A stretch of 13,916 nt of DNA from Clostridia bacterium (lineage in GTDB: Bacteria; Bacillota_A; Clostridia; Oscillospirales; CAG-272), in the NCBI GenBank assembly GCA_017408625.1, contig JAFQUG010000292.1:1-13916 (forward strand), in the 5' to 3' direction. Positions 5,967 through 11,708 of the stretch are shown one piece after another (positions within the stretch are counted from its first letter, which is position 1; every line of letters starts with the position of its first letter). A model generated the notes under the pieces. It was not told where the DNA came from. It did no database searches and was given only the letters and a program-made list of their open reading frames with translations. A program made the position numbers and the translations under genes.

Positions 5967-7022
5967 TCAGATCAAGGATTTGATAGCACTTAGTAATGCG
6001 TCCATTTGCTCCTTGGTGCCAATGGTGATGCGGCAAAAATCGCTGATTCTCGGAGCATTGAAATAACGGACGAGGATTGCTTTTTCTTTAAGCCCAAGAT
6101 AGAGCTGTTCACCGGAAATTGCCGGATGCTTGGTAAAAACAAAGTTGGTTTTGGAGGGAAGCGTCTCAAAGCCGAGCAAGGACAGCTGCTCAGTCAGATA
6201 TTCGCGGTTTTGCGCGATAATCCTGCAATTTTGCATGTAATAGTTATTATTTTTCAGAATCGCACATGCAGCGGCCTGAGAAAGTGCATTGACGTTATAG
6301 GGGTTGATCGAGTTTCGGACTGTTTCAAGATCAGCAATCAGTGAAGGCTGTGCAACGGCAAAACCGACACGTCCACCTGCAAAGCTGCGGGATTTGGAAA
6401 AAGTGTTAATAACCAAAAGGTTCTCATATCTTTCCACCAAAGGAATCGCACAATCTGCACCGAAATCCACGTATGCCTGGTCAATAACAACGACGTTATC
6501 CGGATTGGAGATCAGAATCTGCTCAATTTGATCCAGTGTCAACGCAATGCCCGTGGGAGCATTGGGATTGGCGATAAAAACAGTTCTTCCAAGACCGGCA
6601 TAATCAGTAGGATTGATACAGTACTCTTCATCTAAAGGGACTATTTTTGTATCCGTCGCATAGAGACGGAAAAGCACGCTGTAAAAGCCATAAGTAATAT
6701 CTGCAAATGCGGCCCCCGTTTGTGCGTTGCAAAAAGCCAGAAATGCAAAAGATAACAGCTCGTCCGAACCGTTTCCGAGAGTAAAGTGATCGGGTGTCAA
6801 CCCGTACACGCTTGCAAGCTGCTGCCTAACGGCAAGCATGGAAGGATCGCAATAAAGATTCGCCTTATTCATTGCTTTCAAAACAGCTTCCGTTACGTTT
6901 TCAGCAGGTGGAAAAGGGGATTCATTTGTGTTGAGTTTAATCAGTGACTGCATATTTCTCGGTTGTTCACCCGGAACGTATGCCTGTAGCTCACCCGGCT
7001 TGCGGGAAAAATACTTGCTCAT
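5967..7022 (-). CDS. hisC: Histidinol-phosphate aminotransferase
   Basis: This 351-residue fold-type I PLP enzyme converts imidazole acetol phosphate plus glutamate to histidinol phosphate. The Schiff-base lysine is K210 in NTFSKSRSFAGGRVGFA. The PLP-contacting segments IANPNAPTG and VVIDQAYVDF and the N-terminal LNTNESPFPP are in the expected order. The ATG overlaps the hisD stop by 4 bp (7019-7022). Full length for the family. Confidence 0.96.
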   Translation of the reverse strand: MSKYFSRKPGELQAYVPGEQPRNMQSLIKLNTNESPFPPAENVTEAVLKAMNKANLYCDPSMLAVRQQLASVYGLTPDHFTLGNGSDELLSFAFLAFCNAQTGAAFADITYGFYSVLFRLYATDTKIVPLDEEYCINPTDYAGLGRTVFIANPNAPTGIALTLDQIEQILISNPDNVVVIDQAYVDFGADCAIPLVERYENLLVINTFSKSRSFAGGRVGFAVAQPSLIADLETVRNSINPYNVNALSQAAACAILKNNNYYMQNCRIIAQNREYLTEQLSLLGFETLPSKTNFVFTKHPAISGEQLYLGLKEKAILVRYFNAPRISDFCRITIGTKEQMDALLSAIKSLI

Positions 7023-8293
7023 TTTTTGATCCTGACCTCAGCACTTCTTGCGTGCGCCTCCAAGCCTTCCTTGCGGGCAAAGAGCGCAATATCGGGTGCT
7101 GCTTTCTGTATAGCGTTCTGATCGTAGTAGGTGTATGCGATCTTCTTGATGAAATCGTCTACTGATAACGGGCTGGAGAATCTTGCCGTACCGCTTGTGG
7201 GGAGCGTGTGGTTAGTGCCCGCATAATAGTCACCAAGAGCCTCGGGGCAATAACGGCCGAGGAAGACAGATCCTGCATTCTCAATCTTTTCAAGATAGGT
7301 AAAAGGATCGTCCACACAAATCTCAAGGTGCTCAGGAGCAATGCGATTGGCAACCTCGATCGCTTGCCACAAATCAGAGCAAACGATGATCTTCCCGAAA
7401 TTGTCAATGGAAGGACGAGCGATCTCGTAGCGGGGCAAAACTGCCAGTTGAGCCTCAACTTCTGCTTGAACAGCCTGTGCAAGCTCAGCACTGTCTGTGA
7501 CCAGAACCGCACTTGCCATTTTATCGTGCTCGGCCTGCGAGAGCAGGTCGGCAGCAACAAATGCAGGGTTGGATTTGCCGTCTGCAAGCACAAGAATTTC
7601 GGAAGGGCCTGCGATCATATCGATGGCAACCTTGCCGTAAACTTGTCTCTTTGCTTCAGCAACGAATGCGTTGCCGGGGCCTACGATCTTATCCACGCAA
7701 GGAACCGACTCGGTGCCGTATGCAAGTGCTGCAACCGCTTGTGCGCCGCCTATCTTGAAGATTTTGTCCACGCCTGCGATTTTTGCTGCACAGAGGATAG
7801 CGGGATTGACCAGGCCGTCCTTTGCAGGAGGCGTGACCATAACGATCTCACCAACGCCTGCAAGCTTTGCGGGAATGCTGTTCATCAGCACGGTGGAAGG
7901 ATATGCAGCAGTACCTCCCGGAACGTAAATACCAACCTTTGCAAGAGGAGTGATTTTCTGTCCGAGAATGATGCCGCCGTCCTTTTTGATCTCAAAGCCC
8001 TGTCTGACCTGATTTTTATGATAAGCCTCAATGTTGGCAGCCGCGTCACGCATAACGCGAATGAACTCGGGATCAGCATTTGCAAATGCGTCGGCTATCT
8101 CTTGCTCGGAAACCTGCAGGGAAGCAAGCTTGACCTTATCAAACTTTTCAGTATATGCCAGGAGAGCAGCGTCTTTTTCGGCTCTTACTGTAGAAATGAT
8201 TTCGGAAACGATGTCTTCTACGTTGAATGCATTTTGTGTACGTCCGAAGATCTCTTCATCAGAAACGGAATTAAAATCAAAAATGCGAATCAT
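7019..8293 (-). CDS. hisD: Histidinol dehydrogenase
   Basis: This 424-residue zinc enzyme oxidises histidinol to histidine in two NAD-dependent steps. Residues matching the zinc ligands of the E. coli enzyme are visible: Q253 and H256 in LSQAEHDK, D355 in EALGDYYAG, and H414 near the C terminus. The catalytic pair is E321-H322 in IAPEHLEI. VGIYVPGGTAAYPSTVLM and VGPGNAFVAEAKR are conserved family blocks. It begins 3 nt after the hisG stop and overlaps hisC by 4 bp. Confidence 0.97.
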   Translation of the reverse strand: MIRIFDFNSVSDEEIFGRTQNAFNVEDIVSEIISTVRAEKDAALLAYTEKFDKVKLASLQVSEQEIADAFANADPEFIRVMRDAAANIEAYHKNQVRQGFEIKKDGGIILGQKITPLAKVGIYVPGGTAAYPSTVLMNSIPAKLAGVGEIVMVTPPAKDGLVNPAILCAAKIAGVDKIFKIGGAQAVAALAYGTESVPCVDKIVGPGNAFVAEAKRQVYGKVAIDMIAGPSEILVLADGKSNPAFVAADLLSQAEHDKMASAVLVTDSAELAQAVQAEVEAQLAVLPRYEIARPSIDNFGKIIVCSDLWQAIEVANRIAPEHLEICVDDPFTYLEKIENAGSVFLGRYCPEALGDYYAGTNHTLPTSGTARFSSPLSVDDFIKKIAYTYYDQNAIQKAAPDIALFARKEGLEAHARSAEVRIKK

Positions 8294-8296
8294 GGT

Positions 8297-8914
8297 TTAT
8301 CCCTCTCTTTGAGCTTGCAGCTTTTGCTGAAGCTCAGTAATTTCGATACTGTTAAATTTATAAGCGGACTTATTTGCGATCAATCTGGCACTGATCGGCA
8401 AGATCTCTTGCTTGACCACCAATCCGTTTTCCTTGAGTGTGGTTCCGGTTTCCACGATATCCACGATGACGTCGGAAAGTCCGAGAATGGGAGCAAGCTC
8501 AATAGAACCGTTGAGTTTGATGATATCAATGGTTCTGCCGCATGATGCATAATATCTGGCAGCGGCATTTTTGAATTTGGTTGCCACACGAAGCGGATTT
8601 GCCGGGTCGTCCTCAAAATCTTCTTTTGCAGCCACGCAAAGTCTGCATTTGCCGATTCCAAGGTCCAAGAGCGAATAAACGTCAGGCTCGTATTCCACCA
8701 GAATATCGCTGCCCGCAACACCGATATCCGCCACTCCGCGTTCTACGTAAATGGGAACATCAGAGGGCTTGACAAAAAAGTAAGAAACCTTGTCTGTAGA
8801 AAACACGAGTTTTCTTGAAGGTGTATGAATCTCGGGACAGGTATAACCGGCATTTTCAAACATGGCAAGAACCTTGTCGCCAAGTCGGCCTTTGGGGAGT
8901 GCAATCTTTATCAT
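8297..8914 (-). CDS. hisG: ATP phosphoribosyltransferase, short-form catalytic subunit
   Basis: This 205-residue enzyme catalyses the committed step, ATP plus PRPP to phosphoribosyl-ATP. The N terminus IKIALPKGRLGDKV and the PRPP-binding loop DIVETGTTLKENGL (about 152-165) are diagnostic. The protein ends near residue 205 and lacks the C-terminal allosteric domain of long HisG. It is thus the short form, which is active only in a hetero-octamer with HisZ. HisZ is encoded immediately upstream, overlapping by 4 bp (8911-8914). Histidine feedback is expected to act through HisZ. Confidence 0.97.
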   Translation of the reverse strand: MIKIALPKGRLGDKVLAMFENAGYTCPEIHTPSRKLVFSTDKVSYFFVKPSDVPIYVERGVADIGVAGSDILVEYEPDVYSLLDLGIGKCRLCVAAKEDFEDDPANPLRVATKFKNAAARYYASCGRTIDIIKLNGSIELAPILGLSDVIVDIVETGTTLKENGLVVKQEILPISARLIANKSAYKFNSIEITELQQKLQAQREG

Positions 8915-9984
8915 TTGAGCACCTCCGTGACATGCAGTATTTTGGAAAACTTGCGGTTTGCAGGTATCTGAGAAGCTGCCATCACGTGCTTTCCTTGTGC
9001 AGTGATTTTTTGCATAGCCTGCGTGATTGAAAGTGCGGAATCCTTATCTGAGTACAACAAAAGAACGTCAGATTCCGGGGCCGAGTCGCTGTATCTGATA
9101 TAATCCAGGTAAAGCGCAAAGCCGATAGCTGCAGCCGAGAGCCCAAAGCGTTCAAGCAGCGGGTCGTAGCGTCCGCCGGAAAGTACCGCGACAGGTACGT
9201 CTTTGATATATCCCTTGAAAATGATACCGTTGTAATAACCGATATCATGCATCAGCGAAAAATCCAGGTAAACGTTATGATCAAGCCCCAGGCTTTGCAA
9301 TACCTCGGCGATCTGCGCAAGCTCTTCAACCGCTTGAGAATCCGGGAGAGTGGCTTTGAGCGCAGGAATCATTTGAGAGATCGGTAAATAAGAGTCTACC
9401 AGTATAGCCAGAGGATTCTCGCAATCAAGAGCGGAAAGCATGGATTGAATTCCGTCAGCATTTTTTTGCGAGATCATTGCAGTCAGCTCGTCGCGTTGCG
9501 CTCCGCACTCGCAGGCATGATCAATTAACGAAGAGAGAATTCCCATATGGGAAATATCAAGAATGTTGTTTTGGTTGACAGCGTCCAATGTAGCCTTTGC
9601 CAATGAGACAACTTCGGTAATGGCATACAAGCTATCGTCTCCAATCAATTCAAGCCCCATCTGATGCAGCTCACTGAATTCGCGATCACCCTTTTTGACA
9701 CGGTAAACCGTTTCGTTGTAAAAAACCTTTAATGGCAGGTGCTGATCTCTGGCAAGGTTTTTGACGATCGAAAGCGTGATGTCGGGCTTGAGAGCCTTAA
9801 GCTTGCCGCCGTCCGTAAAGGTCAGGAGACGATCGTCTACCAAAAAGCTTTTGTTATCGGCATAAAGGGAATAGTCCTCGAATTTATTCATCAGAAATCT
9901 ACGGTATCCATAGTTTGTATACAGGCCTGCGCATTTGCTGACGGTCTGCTCAGCAGGCGTCATGACATAAGAGATTTTGTCCAT
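8911..9984 (-). CDS. hisZ: ATP phosphoribosyltransferase regulatory subunit (HisRS paralogue)
   Basis: This 357-residue protein is a catalytically repurposed relative of class II histidyl-tRNA synthetase that activates and regulates short HisG. Visible HisRS-like blocks are the N-terminal GLYTNYGYRRF, the DITLSIVKNLA region, YYNGIIFKGYI (250-260) and GGRYDPLLERFG (270-281). It lacks the C-terminal anticodon-binding domain, which fits HisZ rather than HisS. It is the first gene of the operon. GGAGG (9995-9991) lies 6 nt before the ATG, and the promoter is immediately upstream. Confidence 0.93.
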   Translation of the reverse strand: MDKISYVMTPAEQTVSKCAGLYTNYGYRRFLMNKFEDYSLYADNKSFLVDDRLLTFTDGGKLKALKPDITLSIVKNLARDQHLPLKVFYNETVYRVKKGDREFSELHQMGLELIGDDSLYAITEVVSLAKATLDAVNQNNILDISHMGILSSLIDHACECGAQRDELTAMISQKNADGIQSMLSALDCENPLAILVDSYLPISQMIPALKATLPDSQAVEELAQIAEVLQSLGLDHNVYLDFSLMHDIGYYNGIIFKGYIKDVPVAVLSGGRYDPLLERFGLSAAAIGFALYLDYIRYSDSAPESDVLLLYSDKDSALSITQAMQKITAQGKHVMAASQIPANRKFSKILHVTEVLK

Positions 9985-10014
9985 CAGATTCCTCCATAGT
10001 AAAAGGATAGTATG

Positions 10015-10043
10015 ATTATACTACAAGCAAGCACTTTAGTCAA
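10015..10043 (-). promoter_or_regulatory. Promoter of the his operon
   Basis: On the minus strand the -35 is TTGACT (10043-10038), the spacer is 17 nt and the -10 is TATAAT (10020-10015). The start point should be near 10008, giving a leader of only about 24 nt before hisZ. That is too short for a T-box or a his leader-peptide attenuator, so any regulation at initiation would have to act on this promoter itself. Confidence 0.88.
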
Positions 10044-10114
10044 GTAAAGCGCAAAGAAAAATTAAATATTAATGTAAACAATTTGTAAACCAAGGACAGT
10101 TTCTGCCTGTTTTG

Positions 10115-10146
10115 TGATAGAATATGCAGGTATCTTTGCAAGGAGG
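10115..10146 (+). promoter_or_regulatory. Probable extended -10 promoter and RBS of the grpB-like/mntP operon
   Basis: TGA at 10115-10117 followed by TAGAAT at 10118-10123 forms an extended -10, with no clear -35 at normal spacing. The start point would be near 10130. AGGAGG at 10141-10146 lies 5 nt before ATG 10152. Upstream, two TGTAAAC copies (10073-10079 and 10084-10090) are spaced 11 bp apart, about one helical turn. They could be an operator shared with the divergent his promoter. Confidence 0.5.
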
Positions 10147-10151
10147 ACAAT

Positions 10152-11036
10152 ATGATCGGGCTTGAGCATGGAAAAGTAAAGCTTGTGGAGCATGATCCTC
10201 GTTGGTTTGCGCTGGCAGATGAGCACATCAGGAAGATCAAAAATGCTCTGGGCGAGATTGCAATTGATATTGCGCACGTGGGAAGTACGTCTGTTCCCGG
10301 ACTGTGTGCGAAACCCATTATTGATATCGTCGTTGGCGTTCGAAATTTTCATGACTCCATCATAAGAGGCTTGGAGCAAGCAGGATATTTGTACAGGCCT
10401 GCGCATGAGAGTCAGACACATATGCTTTTCATAGATGCTGATGGAGAAATCAGACGTGCGCACATACACGTTGTTCAGCACATGAGTATGGAGTGGCGGA
10501 ACTATCTGAATTTCAGAGATTACCTAAAAGCGTTTCCGCAAGTCAAACGTACATATCGAGATCTGAAAAACACTCTCGCAGTGAAATATCCGAATGACAG
10601 GGAACAGTACACGCTGAAAAAGGCAGAATTTATTACCTATACGTTGCGCAAAGCGATGGTCTGGTCGTTTCTCGGACATTATGTGTGCGCACAGGTAGAC
10701 AGACCTGCCGGATATCTGCACCGTAAGGGTCAAAAGGAATTACTGTATCCCATTAACTATGGTTTTATCCCCGGTGTATTGGGCGGTGACGGTGAGGAGC
10801 TGGACGTATATTATCTTGGTACAGACAAACCACTTAACTCATTTTCCGGTAGAGTGATCGCAATCGTACACAGAAAAGATGACAGCGAAGACAAGCTTGT
10901 GGTTGCTGCGGACGATTATCAGTATACAGCTGAACAAATTTGTCGGGAAATCTATTTTCAAGAGAAATATTATGATACGACGGTTGAATTGATCAACGGA
11001 CAAAAATTGCACATCAGTAACGGAGTAACAAAATGA
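10152..11036 (+). CDS. Fusion of a GrpB/UPF0157 nucleotidyltransferase-like domain with an inorganic pyrophosphatase-like domain
   Basis: The 294-residue protein has two parts. Residues 1-~168 are a GrpB (UPF0157) domain of the polymerase-beta nucleotidyltransferase superfamily: HVGSTSVPG (42-50), AKPIIDIVVGV (53-63), then HIHVV and NYLNFRDYL. Residues ~169-294 resemble soluble inorganic pyrophosphatase: YPINYGFIPGVLGGDGEELD (199-218) matches the family signature, with Glu where the central Asp is usual. RKDDSEDKLVV (241-251) matches the second acidic/Lys site. Small stand-alone proteins like the second half occur in Firmicutes. Met169 at the junction has no ribosome binding site, so the fusion looks real. 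A nucleotidyl transfer would release PPi, which the second domain could hydrolyse, but the substrate is unknown. The gene overlaps mntP by 4 bp. Confidence 0.85.
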   Translation: MIGLEHGKVKLVEHDPRWFALADEHIRKIKNALGEIAIDIAHVGSTSVPGLCAKPIIDIVVGVRNFHDSIIRGLEQAGYLYRPAHESQTHMLFIDADGEIRRAHIHVVQHMSMEWRNYLNFRDYLKAFPQVKRTYRDLKNTLAVKYPNDREQYTLKKAEFITYTLRKAMVWSFLGHYVCAQVDRPAGYLHRKGQKELLYPINYGFIPGVLGGDGEELDVYYLGTDKPLNSFSGRVIAIVHRKDDSEDKLVVAADDYQYTAEQICREIYFQEKYYDTTVELINGQKLHISNGVTK

Positions 11037-11665
11037 TTATTGAGTTAATAATTTTAGCGGTTGCGCTTTCCATGGACGCCTTTGCCGTAGCCATTTGCAA
11101 GGGCTTATCCATGCAAAAAGCGACCTTAAAAAAGGCGGCAATCGTTGGCGGTTGGTTCGGTGCCTTTCAGGCATTGATGCCTGCGCTCGGATTCTTGTTG
11201 GCAGGAATTCTGAATAAGTTCTTTGGTCAATACTTGGAAATGTTCACCGGCTGGATCGCGTTTATTCTCTTAGCATTGATTGGCGGCGGTATGATCAAGG
11301 AAGCGATTGAAAAGAAGGAAGAGGGATGTGCGTGCTGTGACAAGGATGCTTCACTGTCCGCCCGTGTCATGTTTCCCATGGCAGTTGCTACCAGCATTGA
11401 TGCAATGGTAGTCGGCGTCGGATACGGATTACAGCCCGATATGGGCATTCCGGAGGTATTGATCAGTGTGACCTTGATTGGCGTTATTACCTTTGCGCTT
11501 TCCGCACTTGGCGTCAAGATAGGCAACGTATTTGGAGACAAATATGAGAAAAAAGCACAGCTGGCAGGAGGTATCATTCTTTGCCTGCTCGGGCTCAAAA
11601 ACGTATTGGATCAATACGGTGTGATTGATGCTGCATGGAATTGGATTTTGGGAATATTTGCATAA
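11033..11665 (+). CDS. mntP: MntP-family manganese efflux pump
   Basis: This 210-residue membrane protein matches the MntP (DUF204) family: two repeats of three transmembrane helices with a cytoplasmic loop between. The paired signatures LSMDAFAVAICKGL (D15) and ATSIDAMVVGVGYG (D123) carry the intramembrane aspartates needed for Mn2+ export. The central loop contains a cysteine cluster, GCACCD (C99, C101, C102), which might bind metal. GGAG at 11022-11025 lies 7 nt before the ATG, and the start overlaps the upstream stop by 4 bp. No yybP-ykoY manganese riboswitch fits before this gene or before the operon. A strong terminator follows. Confidence 0.93.
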   Translation: MIIELIILAVALSMDAFAVAICKGLSMQKATLKKAAIVGGWFGAFQALMPALGFLLAGILNKFFGQYLEMFTGWIAFILLALIGGGMIKEAIEKKEEGCACCDKDASLSARVMFPMAVATSIDAMVVGVGYGLQPDMGIPEVLISVTLIGVITFALSALGVKIGNVFGDKYEKKAQLAGGIILCLLGLKNVLDQYGVIDAAWNWILGIFA

Positions 11666-11668
11666 CAT

Positions 11669-11698
11669 AAAAGGCGAGCGCCGTGGCGCTCGCCTTTT
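11669..11698. terminator. Strong bidirectional rho-independent terminator after mntP
   Basis: AAAAGGCGAGCGC (11669-11681) pairs perfectly with GCGCTCGCCTTTT (11686-11698) around a CGTG loop. This 13-bp GC-rich stem runs into a T-run on the plus strand and is flanked by As there, so it also works on the minus strand. It sits between mntP and the convergent gene ending at 11709. Confidence 0.95.
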
Positions 11699-11708
11699 TC
11701 ATGATTGG

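Noticed and set aside
5365..6036. Longer hisB from the upstream ATG at 6036
   Set aside because: It would overlap hisC by 70 bp and add 28 residues not seen in the family. The ATG at 5952 has a ribosome binding site and the normal N terminus.
7208..8545. Long plus-strand open frame of 445 codons opposite hisD and hisG
   Set aside because: It is antisense to well-supported his genes, has no ribosome binding site, and its composition is that of a complementary-strand shadow rich in Cys, Asn and Leu.
9985..10008. T-box or his-leader attenuator upstream of hisZ
   Set aside because: The predicted leader is only about 24 nt, with no room for a T-box stem, specifier loop, leader peptide or terminator.
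10100..10151. yybP-ykoY manganese riboswitch for mntP
   Set aside because: mntP overlaps the upstream gene, and the operon leader after the likely start point is about 20 nt. No aptamer-like structure fits.
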